Shown: piece after piece, positions 8,302 through 16,378 of the stretch
Numbering within the stretch: the stretch's first letter is position 1
How the letters are laid out: each line of letters starts with the position of its first letter
Position numbers and translations under genes: made by a program
From: Thermoplasmata archaeon
GTDB lineage: Archaea; Thermoplasmatota; Thermoplasmata; Thermoplasmatales; Thermoplasmataceae
NCBI GenBank assembly: GCA_021797385.1
Contig: JAJZZW010000002.1
Location: forward strand, 1 to 36,203
Reading direction: 5' to 3'
Length of the DNA stretch: 36,203 nt
The notes under the pieces: model-generated
What the model saw: the letters and a program-made list of their open reading frames with translations, nothing else
Databases searched by the model: none
Told to the model about the DNA's origin: nothing

Positions 8302-9186
8302 TTAAACCCATGAAGGAAACCATGGGTCTCCAGTAGGCCAATCACAAGCATAGCCCATACTTATCCAACCACCAATTACCCCCAGAGCAGCAATAACCAC
8401 AAAGAATATGGGCCACGCTAACCCACCGGTGCCTATAACCAACGCTGCTCCACCAATTAAACTTATAGCTGCACCTATCTCTAGTGCTACACTTAAATCA
8501 CACATCCAGTTCCAATCTATTGCTATTCCTACCGTCTTATTTATCTCCATATTTTTTATATTGTTATCTGTAGACTTTAACATATTACTCATTGCCAATG
8601 CTATGTATGAGTATTCTATACCGAATTTATGCAGTGTATTATCTGTCGAGAACATATAATTGATTGATATTAATTTTATACTGTTTATTAAGTTTTTCAT
8701 TTCATTATTATATGTTGATTTATAGTCAAGTGTAAACTCATTGCCGAGGAGTATTTTAGATGAATTGATTGGTACTATGTTTGCATATATGTATGAAACG
8801 TTTTCTGAATTATTGCTGTATATTATATCGCCTATTTCAACCCTATAATCCTTGAATGTATCTGTGAATGCTATTGTATACTTTATATCTGAATTGTTAT
8901 AGCACTGTAGAAGATAGTTTGTATTGTTTGTTCCTGTATAGCTGTATCCTGATGCCTTGAGTGTATTGTTTTTTATGTCCCTGTTCTCATATGCCCTTAC
9001 ACTGTTTATTGATTTGCTGCTTATTTCCCCATACTGTATATTCCCTGACTGTGAGATGTCGAAGTTGTTCATGTATGTTATATTGCCTATTTTAACATAT
9101 TTGGTAGTGGCAGTATGGTTATTTATAATATCAGAATTATTATGGTCAACATTGTCTGAAAATGCCATCATGACAAACAAAAGCAC
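8302..9186 (-). CDS. Secreted protein with hydrophobic Gly/Ala-rich C-terminal domain; start codon unclear
   Basis: The frame is open for 294 codons from a GTG at 9186. Residues about 10-215 are hydrophilic, rich in Asn, Ser, Tyr and Ile, with many N-x-S/T sequons. The last ~75 residues change character: they begin at WNWMCDLS, run through a long Gly/Ala/Ile-rich hydrophobic stretch (ISLIGGAALVIGTGGLAW and on), and end CDWPTGDPWFPSWV. The two cysteines flanking the hydrophobic stretch could form a disulfide. The layout resembles a precursor with a membrane-active C-terminal domain, but I recognise no family. Upstream of the GTG the frame continues without a stop as KKQKYIIGLSIIIV, which with LLFVMMAFS makes a convincing signal peptide, but no ATG, GTG or TTG is available there. 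Confidence 0.6.
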   Translation of the reverse strand: MLLFVMMAFSDNVDHNNSDIINNHTATTKYVKIGNITYMNNFDISQSGNIQYGEISSKSINSVRAYENRDIKNNTLKASGYSYTGTNNTNYLLQCYNNSDIKYTIAFTDTFKDYRVEIGDIIYSNNSENVSYIYANIVPINSSKILLGNEFTLDYKSTYNNEMKNLINSIKLISINYMFSTDNTLHKFGIEYSYIALAMSNMLKSTDNNIKNMEINKTVGIAIDWNWMCDLSVALEIGAAISLIGGAALVIGTGGLAWPIFFVVIAALGVIGGWISMGYACDWPTGDPWFPSWV

Positions 9187-9583
9187 TATAATTATTGATA
9201 GTCCTATAATATACTTTTGCTTCTTATAAAATATAACACATAGATATATATAAAGTTTTGGTATAAATATCTGTCATAATAATGAACAATACGTATATAT
9301 ATTATAACTAAGTAGAGAATATTATAAAATATCACATCCGTAAAAAGGAAATGCAATGAATAGAACCAAGTTAATGATAAGACAACTAATAGATTATTGA
9401 ATATCATGTATTTCAATGACCATGAATAGTCAAATCAATAATAAAATAAGATGGGCTACCGAGATTTATAAAGGAATTAACATAAGATGTTATAATTATC
9501 TATAATTAACAGTAAATAGTAAAAATTGATATAGTATATTTTATAAACTAAAGATAAATATACCTTTTTATATTATCTACTTA
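9187..9583. other. AT-rich intergenic region, no convincing gene
   Basis: These 397 bases hold the TATA-like TTTATATATA (9245-9254, minus strand) for the secreted protein, and the SHMT promoter (ATAAATATA at 9554-9562, about 26 nt before that ATG). Open frames here are short and of low complexity. A 27-codon frame at 9422-9505 has no visible Shine-Dalgarno. A direct repeat of TATAATTA lies near 9490-9507. I see no RNA gene. Confidence 0.5.
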
Positions 9584-10885
9584 ATGATAAACAAAAGCGA
9601 TGAATTTTTGGAGGATGCACTTTTTATAAGGGAACTTGCAATGAAGCATAATAAGTTTTTTGAGGAAAGCATACCTCTCATAGCATCTGAAAATATAATG
9701 AGCCCAATGGCAATGGAAATGCTTCTCACAGATCTCGGATTCAGATATGCTGAGGGCCTGCCGCATAAAAGATACTATCAGGGAAATCAGTTTGTTGATA
9801 TTATAGAAGATAAGGTGACAGATCTTGGAAGGGCATTGTTCAATGCAAAGTATGTTGACCCCCGTCCACTTTCAGGAACCAATTCTAACATGGCGGTATT
9901 GTACGCATTTACAAAGCCAGGTGATACTATAACTACGCCTGCATTATCCGGTGGTGGCCATATAAGTTCTGCGCCATTCGGTGCCGTCGGGTTCAGGGGA
10001 TTGAAGACGGTTAATTATCCCTTTGATGTTGATGAAATGAATATTGACATTGACGGAACCATAAAGGTTCTGAAACAGGTTAAACCAAAACTGGCATGGT
10101 TCGGTCAGTCTGTCTTCCTTTTCCCGACCCCACTGAAAGAATTGAGGGACACATTTAATGAAATCGGGTCTACGGTCGTCTATGACGCAGCACATGTTCT
10201 CGGTTTAATAGGGGGAAAGCAGTTCCAGGATCCACTGAGAGAGGGCGCACAGATCCTTACCGGAAGCACGCATAAAACACTTCCAGGGCCACAGCATGGC
10301 ATAATTGTCGGTGAAACAGACGATGAGAAATGGAAAAAGGTACAGCGCGGCGTATTTCCAGGTACTTTGAGCAATCATCATTTAAATGCTATGGCAGCTC
10401 TGGGAGTTACCCTTGCAGAACATCTTGACTTCGGGGAATCCTATGCAAAACAGATAATTAAAAATGCACAGACACTGGGTTCTGAATTGAATAAATACGG
10501 TTTCAAAGTCCTTGGAGAAAAAAATGGATTTACAAAATCCCATACACTTGCAATTGATGTTTCAAAGAACGGCGGTGGCAAGGAAGTTGCTGAAAAACTT
10601 GAAAGCTGCAATATAGTACTGAACAAGAACCTGCTTCCATACGATGACAATAAAAAATCAATGAACCCCAGCGGGATAAGAATAGGAACACAGGAAGTAA
10701 CCAGAATAGGTTTCAAAGAGTCCGATATAAAGTATCTTGCAGAATTGATCAGCGATATAATCATCAAAAAGAAAGACCCGGAAGCTATGGCTGAAAAGGT
10801 AAGGGACTTCAAATCTCAGTTCCAGCAGGTTCAATACTGTTTCGGGAAATTAAAACCATATGAATATATAGAACTTTTTAAATAA
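9584..10885 (+). CDS. glyA: Serine hydroxymethyltransferase
   Basis: The 433-aa PLP enzyme interconverts serine and glycine with a one-carbon transfer to the pterin carrier (tetrahydrofolate or an archaeal analogue) in the cytoplasm. Archaeal-type signatures are IPLIASENIMSP at the N-terminus, RPLSGTNSN, VYDAAHVLGLI (PLP-ring aspartate and histidine region), and GSTHKTLPGPQHG, with the Schiff-base lysine at K231. The C-terminal domain includes IRIGTQEVTRIGF. Length fits the family. The ATG lies about 26 nt after a TATA-like box, so the message is probably leaderless. It is convergent with mqnC, 22 bp away, and appears to be a single-gene unit. Confidence 0.96.
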   Translation: MINKSDEFLEDALFIRELAMKHNKFFEESIPLIASENIMSPMAMEMLLTDLGFRYAEGLPHKRYYQGNQFVDIIEDKVTDLGRALFNAKYVDPRPLSGTNSNMAVLYAFTKPGDTITTPALSGGGHISSAPFGAVGFRGLKTVNYPFDVDEMNIDIDGTIKVLKQVKPKLAWFGQSVFLFPTPLKELRDTFNEIGSTVVYDAAHVLGLIGGKQFQDPLREGAQILTGSTHKTLPGPQHGIIVGETDDEKWKKVQRGVFPGTLSNHHLNAMAALGVTLAEHLDFGESYAKQIIKNAQTLGSELNKYGFKVLGEKNGFTKSHTLAIDVSKNGGGKEVAEKLESCNIVLNKNLLPYDDNKKSMNPSGIRIGTQEVTRIGFKESDIKYLAELISDIIIKKKDPEAMAEKVRDFKSQFQQVQYCFGKLKPYEYIELFK

Positions 10886-10907
10886 TAATTTTATAAAATT
10901 TAATATT

Positions 10908-12005
10908 TTAATATGTTTTGATAGGACGGTACAGATTATCCCTTTCAACAGGAATCATATTTAATTGTTTTATGGAATTAATTATATAATCCTTTCTGAG
11001 ATTACCCACCTGCTTTCCCGTTGCAGGTATAACCTTTTCATCGTATATTGTACCTCCCCAGTCATTCGCACCGAAGAGTATAGCCATCTGGGCCATCTGC
11101 ATGCCATTTGTGAGCCATGAGCTCTGTATTACCGGCAAATCCTTATTGAAAACTATCCTTGCAATAGCAATATTTTTCAGGACAGAAACACCTCCGGACC
11201 TGTATTTATAGCCTTCCTTTGCAAGCTCGGTATTTCCTGGCTCAAAATTCCACGGTGTAAATGATAAAAATCCATGATACTTTTTCTGTAATTCTAAAAT
11301 AGAAAGAAGATGATGTGCCTTATCCATTGAAGTCTCAAGATGACCAAACATCATAGTTGCAGATGTATGTATTCCAAGCTTATGCGCCTCTTCCATGATT
11401 TCAAGCCACTGCCTCCCGCTTGCTTCCGGCCTCCCCATTCTTTTTCTGACATTTCCGTCAAGTATCTCACCACCTGCACCCGGAATGGTCTCAAGACCGC
11501 TTTCCCTCAATCTGATCAGAAGGTCCTTTACAGGAATATGTGCCTTTAGAGATATAAAATGTAGCTCAGAAGTGGAAAGGCCATGTATTCCAAGGCCAGG
11601 AAATTCCTTTCTTATTCTCTGGAATAATTCAGTGTAATATGAAAGATCAAGAAAAGAATTAACTCCGCCCTGTATGAGCAGCTGCTTAATCCCGTAAGGT
11701 TCATAGTATTTTTTTATTTCATCAATTACGCCATCTACGGATAATGTATATGCATCACTATCCGTCTGTGTCCTATAAAACGCACAGAAGTGGCACCTCA
11801 CATTGCATATGTTTGTATAATTGAGTATCAAATTTGAAACAAACGAAACCTTTTTTCCAGATATTCCGTCCGTTATTGATCTCGCAAGGTGTCCAAGGTC
11901 TCTCAGGCTGGCTGAATCGTAAAGATATACAATTTCATTTTCATCCAGCGTCTCATCATTCTTTATTTTATTTTCAATGTCATCCAGGTAACTGTAAGAA
12001 ATCAT
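10908..12005 (-). CDS. mqnC: Dehypoxanthine futalosine cyclase, radical SAM
   Basis: The 365-aa radical SAM enzyme cyclises dehypoxanthine futalosine in the futalosine pathway of menaquinone synthesis. The cluster ligands are C67, C71 and C74 in NICNVRCHFCAFYR. MqnC-like features are LIQGGVNSFLDLSYY, ETIPGAGGEIL, SATMMFGHLET and the C-half FTPWNFEPGNTEL. The related F420 enzymes CofG/CofH share the fold, but the neighbouring mqnA and mqnE and the PWNFEPGNT block favour MqnC. It lies 39 bp after mqnA in the same orientation and is the last gene of the cluster. The hypoxanthine-removing step and later genes (mqnB, mqnD and prenyl/methyl transferases) are not in the window. Confidence 0.85.
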   Translation of the reverse strand: MISYSYLDDIENKIKNDETLDENEIVYLYDSASLRDLGHLARSITDGISGKKVSFVSNLILNYTNICNVRCHFCAFYRTQTDSDAYTLSVDGVIDEIKKYYEPYGIKQLLIQGGVNSFLDLSYYTELFQRIRKEFPGLGIHGLSTSELHFISLKAHIPVKDLLIRLRESGLETIPGAGGEILDGNVRKRMGRPEASGRQWLEIMEEAHKLGIHTSATMMFGHLETSMDKAHHLLSILELQKKYHGFLSFTPWNFEPGNTELAKEGYKYRSGGVSVLKNIAIARIVFNKDLPVIQSSWLTNGMQMAQMAILFGANDWGGTIYDEKVIPATGKQVGNLRKDYIINSIKQLNMIPVERDNLYRPIKTY

Positions 12006-12044
12006 AATTATAATATAGCTTTATAAAATAAATATATTCCCAAT

Positions 12045-12800
12045 TCAATGGCCTGCAATTTTTGCTTTATATTCTCCGGATAAGCCTTCTATAAATTCTA
12101 TGGTTCTCATTACAGGGTCATTGAAAGAATAATCTATATTTCTGTAATATTCACGCATGACCTCTTCTTTGACATTGAATTTCATTGAATTTGATTTTAC
12201 AGCCTCTTTAATGTATTTTTTAGATTCTTCTATACGTCCATTCAGGTAGTTTACCATGCTGCTGTCTACATCTGTGTCCTTAAGTGCAACAGCAACGGCA
12301 TAAACAGGGTACATATTATACTGTTTGGAAAATTCAAGGCCAATATCCATAAGTATATTCAAATTACCGGAATAGGCTTCTATAGCATTGTCTCCTATAA
12401 CCAGTGCATAATCTGCTGTCTTCGACAGATTAATTGCATCTGTATATTGTGATTCATTGATCTGATATGGTATCCCCATCCTGTCCAGCACCAGTTTCAT
12501 ATACAATTCCGTGGTTTTTGTCAATGATGTAACATTTACGTTTATGTTTTCTTTCAAATAATTGAGCCTGGAAACCAGGAGTGTGGATACTGTATTTGCA
12601 CGGGAATGAATATTAATGCTCTTTACAAGCTTCAATTTATCCCTATTATTTATAAAAGAAACAAGCGATACCATACCTATCTCTATCCGGCCTTCCAGCA
12701 CGTATTTCAGGTTTGTAGCTGCACTGTTTCTTACTGTTTCTCCTGAGGGAAAAGCCATATAAAGTGGGTCAGAATGTGATAAATTAATGAGCCCTATCAT
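12045..12800 (-). CDS. mqnA: Chorismate dehydratase-like protein
   Basis: The 251-aa protein fits the MqnA/MqnD periplasmic-binding-protein fold family. MqnA dehydrates chorismate to 3-enolpyruvylbenzoate, the committed first step of futalosine-dependent menaquinone synthesis. The visible matches are the N-terminal GLINLSHSDPLYMAF (family pattern G-x-YLN-x-x-P), LEGRIEIGMVSLVSF and, near 133-136, a short DYALVIGDNA segment. It has no signal peptide, consistent with a cytoplasmic enzyme rather than a transport protein. It starts one base after the mqnE stop and sits between mqnE and mqnC. MqnD is a paralogue, but the first-step partner of MqnE is MqnA, so I favour mqnA. Sequence divergence keeps the confidence moderate. 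Confidence 0.72.
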   Translation of the reverse strand: MIGLINLSHSDPLYMAFPSGETVRNSAATNLKYVLEGRIEIGMVSLVSFINNRDKLKLVKSINIHSRANTVSTLLVSRLNYLKENINVNVTSLTKTTELYMKLVLDRMGIPYQINESQYTDAINLSKTADYALVIGDNAIEAYSGNLNILMDIGLEFSKQYNMYPVYAVAVALKDTDVDSSMVNYLNGRIEESKKYIKEAVKSNSMKFNVKEEVMREYYRNIDYSFNDPVMRTIEFIEGLSGEYKAKIAGH

Positions 12801-12801
12801 T

Positions 12802-13908
12802 TCAGTAGTACTCCTTGATGTTGTAAAATGTATCCCTGAGTGCAGGCACTTTTCCTATTTCCTCTACAAGGTGGTTAAGTTCCTCAACGCTTCCTGAGTT
12901 TTTTCTGTTTGTTGCACCGAAGACCTTTTCACTGAATGCCGTACCAACAAGGTCACTTCCCCCAGACATCAGGGCAACCTGGGCAAGTTCCTTTCCCAGG
13001 GCAACCCAGTAAACGCTGATATTCTTTATGGATTTACCCAGTATTGCCCTTGCCAGTGCGTATACTTTTATGTCCTTATCTCCTGATGCGGGCATTGTCA
13101 CTTTTCCCATTTTATACAGTGGTGTATTCTCAATACTGAATTTCAGCGGTATGAAGGATAAAAATCCTGGCTGTTCAAGCTGATTGTCCCTCAGCCTTAT
13201 CATATGGTTAATTATATCACCATAATCCTCCACCGTTCCATATGTCATCGTGGAATTGCCCTTGATTCCCAGGCTATGGATCAGCTTCGCATCTTCCAGC
13301 CACTTCTCCCCTGAAATTTTCTCCGGAGTCGTTATCTGTTTCCTGATGTTTTCATTGAATATTTCCGCACCGCCGCCTGTATGCGCATCCATCCCTGCTT
13401 TTCTGAATCTGTCTATAATTTCAGGTATCGAGTTGCCTGTTGTTCTGGCTATAAAGTCTATTTCAGGTATTGTGAACGTTTTTAAGGTTATATCAGGAAG
13501 TATTTTCTTGACTTCCCTGAATATATCTTCATAGTATTCAATACTCAAATCCGGATTGAACCCTCCAACAATATGTATCTCCGTAACATTTAGTTCCCTA
13601 GCTTTTAAAGCTTCATTATGCACATCTTCTACCGATAATTCAAACCCTTTTTCTGGATTATATTTCTTTATTTTATAAGGAACATAATAAGCACATATGG
13701 GACACGATGCAGTGCAGTAATTTGAATAATTTATGTTGTACGAAACAGCATAGGACACCCTATCCCCAACCTCCAGTGATGTCAGGGAATCACCGAGGGA
13801 CATTAATGAATATATATCCATATCAAGTAATTCCCCTGCATCCTTCTCTGTAATTTCTTTGCTTTTCAGGTAATCATACCAGTAATCATTATTATAAGCC
13901 ATTGACAT
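12802..13908 (-). CDS. mqnE: Aminofutalosine synthase, radical SAM
   Basis: The 368-aa radical SAM enzyme adds the adenosyl radical to 3-enolpyruvylbenzoate, forming aminofutalosine. The cluster cysteines are C65, C69 and C72 in NYCTASCPICAYY. Family features are IHIVGGFNPDLSIEYYED, HTGGGAEIFNENIRKQI (the GGGAEI block distinguishes MqnE from MqnC), SFIPLKFSIENTPLY and ALARAILGKSIKNISVYWVA. Several usually constant positions differ from bacterial MqnE, for example TYGTVEDYG where GHIET is common, so it is a divergent archaeal form. It is the first gene of mqnE-mqnA-mqnC. The AT-rich box at 13927-13939 lies about 25 nt before the ATG at 13908. Confidence 0.85.
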   Translation of the reverse strand: MSMAYNNDYWYDYLKSKEITEKDAGELLDMDIYSLMSLGDSLTSLEVGDRVSYAVSYNINYSNYCTASCPICAYYVPYKIKKYNPEKGFELSVEDVHNEALKARELNVTEIHIVGGFNPDLSIEYYEDIFREVKKILPDITLKTFTIPEIDFIARTTGNSIPEIIDRFRKAGMDAHTGGGAEIFNENIRKQITTPEKISGEKWLEDAKLIHSLGIKGNSTMTYGTVEDYGDIINHMIRLRDNQLEQPGFLSFIPLKFSIENTPLYKMGKVTMPASGDKDIKVYALARAILGKSIKNISVYWVALGKELAQVALMSGGSDLVGTAFSEKVFGATNRKNSGSVEELNHLVEEIGKVPALRDTFYNIKEYY

Positions 13909-13976
13909 AAGTAATATATTGTGACTAAAAATAAATAATTATTCATATTTTATAATTTTCCGTATTTTGCTGTTAT

Positions 13977-14022
13977 ATCTTACTCGACCAGTGTCTAAGA
14001 TGTCTAGAAAATATATTCTAGA
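13977..14022. repeat. Two inverted repeats at the cbiB end / mqnE upstream region
   Basis: ATCTTA (13977-13982) and TAAGAT (13996-14001) pair around a 13-nt loop. TCTAGAA (14003-14009) and TTCTAGA (14016-14022) pair around six bases and include the cbiB stop codon. They could mark the 3' end of the cobalamin operon mRNA or a control site upstream of mqnE. No clear T-tract follows, so a terminator call is not secure. Confidence 0.4.
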
Positions 14023-14960
14023 TGTATTACAAAAAGTATGGCAATTACAGGAATAACAAACAAGATTAGGAATATTATGGAGGATAAATAGTAAATATTC
14101 ATTGCTTTTCTGATATCTTTGGTTTCCGGCTTGTTACCGTTGCTGTTTATTATATACTCACCATCTTTTTCAAGCACTACATTGAGCACAAGTGCCATGG
14201 CACCCATGCTGTAACCAGCATTCAGACTATCTGTTGTATTAATAACCATAATTTTTCTATTGCTATATCCAAGCATTATGGCGCTTATCCTGAAAATTAC
14301 AGGAGTTATTCTTGATCCAAAGAAATTTATTATGGAATCTCCAGTAGCAGTACATCTGCCCAGTTCATAGTTCTGTGTATCCCTGTAGGCAACATTGGAA
14401 TCCATGGTATTGATAATTCTGGTAACAATCGCTCCTGCAAGTCCAAAAAAAGCATAGAAAAATAACGGCGTCAAATATCCATCAACAAATCCCTCAGCTA
14501 TTGTCTCTATCGATGCGGAGGCGAGACCATGGGCGTCCATGTCATTTACAGGTCTTCTTACAACCATGGCCGTAAAATATCTTGCGGATTTTAAATCGTT
14601 GTTTTCTAGTGAATCCGTTATCTTTTTAATATGCTTACCCATTGAATTAATTGAGAAGGTACTTTTCAGAAAATATGCATATACTATGATAAAAATTATT
14701 AGCATTACTGTATTTTTCGGACGATATAAAATATATATGATTATTATAACAGGAAGTGTATTGATGATAATTACAGACAGCAGGAAAATGCAACCTGACA
14801 AAATTTTGTTTTTAAATTTACTGAAATATGGTTTAACTCTTGCTATAATCTTTCCTGTGATCACCACAGGGTGTATAATATCAGGGGGTTCACCTGCAAC
14901 AGTATCCAGAATAACCGCAATGACAAGAGTCAATATGAGTAGCTCAGCACCGTTTATCAT
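14004..14960 (-). CDS. cbiB: Adenosylcobinamide-phosphate synthase (CobD/CbiB family)
   Basis: The 318-aa integral membrane protein amidates cobyric acid with (R)-1-aminopropan-2-ol phosphate to give cobinamide phosphate. Family signatures are AGEPPDIIHPVVITG near residue 23, VVRRPVNDMDAHGLASASIETIAEG at about 133-157 (quoted only to mark position; key residues R, D, E-T-x-A-E), DGYLTPLFFYAFFGLAG, and IINTMDSNVAYRD. Several hydrophobic helices are evident, including one at each end. The usual AEN triplet is AEG here. It overlaps the cbiP stop by four bases (ATGA), so it is translationally coupled, and is the last gene of cobD-cbiP-cbiB. Confidence 0.92.
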   Translation of the reverse strand: MINGAELLILTLVIAVILDTVAGEPPDIIHPVVITGKIIARVKPYFSKFKNKILSGCIFLLSVIIINTLPVIIIIYILYRPKNTVMLIIFIIVYAYFLKSTFSINSMGKHIKKITDSLENNDLKSARYFTAMVVRRPVNDMDAHGLASASIETIAEGFVDGYLTPLFFYAFFGLAGAIVTRIINTMDSNVAYRDTQNYELGRCTATGDSIINFFGSRITPVIFRISAIMLGYSNRKIMVINTTDSLNAGYSMGAMALVLNVVLEKDGEYIINSNGNKPETKDIRKAMNIYYLSSIIFLILFVIPVIAILFVIHLEYIF

Positions 14961-16378
14961 AATATCAGTTTTTCAATTTTTTCCATGTCCATATTATCTG
15001 TGAAAAGCTTTGCGCCATATGCCACATTATCGTCAAGGGTTCTATGATAATCTGGCACTTCCATTTTTAATATTTTGTTAAGGAAGTGTCTGTTTTCAAA
15101 TATACCATGAATATTGGTTCCATAAACATTCCCGTTTACAGACCCCTCGGGTTTGCCATCAACATAGGCAAACGGTTTCTCATGGTTTTGTACAATCTGG
15201 CCATAATGGATTTCATATCCTTCTTCACCAGGGTTTTCACCGAAAATCGCAGAATTCAGGGTGTAGTTTACTTTTCCAGTCTGTTTTTTATCCATATATT
15301 CTGTTTCAATATCGAGTATTCCCATGCACGTTATTTCAACATTATCTGACTCCACCTTTTTTTTATCTACAATTCTTTTACCAAGCATCTGGTATCCCCC
15401 GCAGATACCAATTATTATTTTTGTTCTATAAACGCTTTTCAATTTTTTCAATATCCCATTTTCTTCCATATACTGTAAATCTTTCCCTACGAGTTTTGAA
15501 CCGGGTAATATTATTGTACTACATTCATCTATGGCATTAACATTGGATGCATCCACATATGTAAATCCTATGTTAAGTATATTTAATGGGTCTAAATCAC
15601 TATAATTCTCCATATACGGATATTTAACAACACATATCTTACTATTCTGTATTATAGATTTTGAGTAATTCATGGAATCCTCGCCAGGCAATGATAGTTC
15701 AGAATATGGTATTACGCCTATTACACTTTTTCCGGTCAAGCGTTCCAGTTTTTCTATGCCATTACGAAGCAGGGACACATTGCCCCTCATCCTGTTTATA
15801 ACTAGATATTTAACAAGATCACTGTTTTTCATCAGTTTCACTGTCCCGTAAAGCGATGCAAATACCCCACCACGATCTATATCAGAGATAAGTATTGCAG
15901 GTGTTTTAAATATATTCGATACAAATATATTGGCAAAATCCCTGTCCTCCATGTTTATCTCCGCGGCAGAACCTGCTCCCTCGGCTATAATAATATCGTA
16001 CTCTCCTGAAAGTTGCTTCAATGATTCTCTTATAATACTTTCTGCATTGGATTTTAGATATTCATAATACTCCAATACATGTAATGAACCTATAGACCTA
16101 CCCTGAACTATTATCTGGGACTTCCCCATCCCTTCCGGTTTGATGAGAAATGGATTCATATACATGGATGGTTCAGACCTAGATGCAATTGCCTGCAACC
16201 ACTGCGCTCTTGATATTTCTGATGAATCCTCGAGGGATACTGAATTGAGTGACATGTTAATAGCCTTGAATGGGGCAACACTGTAACCCTTATCATAAAA
16301 ATATCTGCAGAGTGCCATAGCCATTGTACTTTTACCCGAATCCGATGCTGTTCCCAGTATCTGTATCATTTTAATCAT
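14957..16378 (-). CDS. cbiP: Cobyric acid synthase (glutamine-hydrolysing)
   Basis: The enzyme amidates four side chains of adenosylcobyrinic a,c-diamide using glutamine and ATP. With the start used here it is 473 aa. The N-terminal dethiobiotin-synthetase-like domain has the P-loop GTASDSGKST at 9-18 and KAINMSLNS. The C-terminal class I glutamine amidotransferase-like domain has LPGSKLVGKDLQYM, the nucleophile C326 in GICGGYQMLG, and NIHGIFEN carrying the catalytic histidine. I chose the ATG at 16378 because GGTGAT lies just upstream, in preference to GTG 16387 or ATG 16369. It overlaps the cobD end by eight bases and is coupled to cbiB by ATGA. Confidence 0.94.
   Translation of the reverse strand: MIKMIQILGTASDSGKSTMAMALCRYFYDKGYSVAPFKAINMSLNSVSLEDSSEISRAQWLQAIASRSEPSMYMNPFLIKPEGMGKSQIIVQGRSIGSLHVLEYYEYLKSNAESIIRESLKQLSGEYDIIIAEGAGSAAEINMEDRDFANIFVSNIFKTPAILISDIDRGGVFASLYGTVKLMKNSDLVKYLVINRMRGNVSLLRNGIEKLERLTGKSVIGVIPYSELSLPGEDSMNYSKSIIQNSKICVVKYPYMENYSDLDPLNILNIGFTYVDASNVNAIDECSTIILPGSKLVGKDLQYMEENGILKKLKSVYRTKIIIGICGGYQMLGKRIVDKKKVESDNVEITCMGILDIETEYMDKKQTGKVNYTLNSAIFGENPGEEGYEIHYGQIVQNHEKPFAYVDGKPEGSVNGNVYGTNIHGIFENRHFLNKILKMEVPDYHRTLDDNVAYGAKLFTDNMDMEKIEKLIL

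Noticed and set aside
9204..9416. 70-codon minus-strand open frame rich in Ile, Tyr and Leu
   Set aside because: It overlaps the promoter and signal-peptide region of the secreted protein and its composition is what AT-rich noncoding DNA gives.
9422..9505. 27-codon plus-strand frame
   Set aside because: Too short, no Shine-Dalgarno and no recognisable motif. It could be a gene remnant, but this cannot be shown.
10441..10812. 123-codon minus-strand open frame
   Set aside because: It lies inside the serine hydroxymethyltransferase coding region on the other strand, with no family features or promoter.
10908..13908. CofG/CofH (F420) identity for the two radical SAM proteins
   Set aside because: An mqnA-like gene lies between them, the GGGAEI and PWNFEPGNT blocks fit MqnE and MqnC, and no F420 genes are adjacent.
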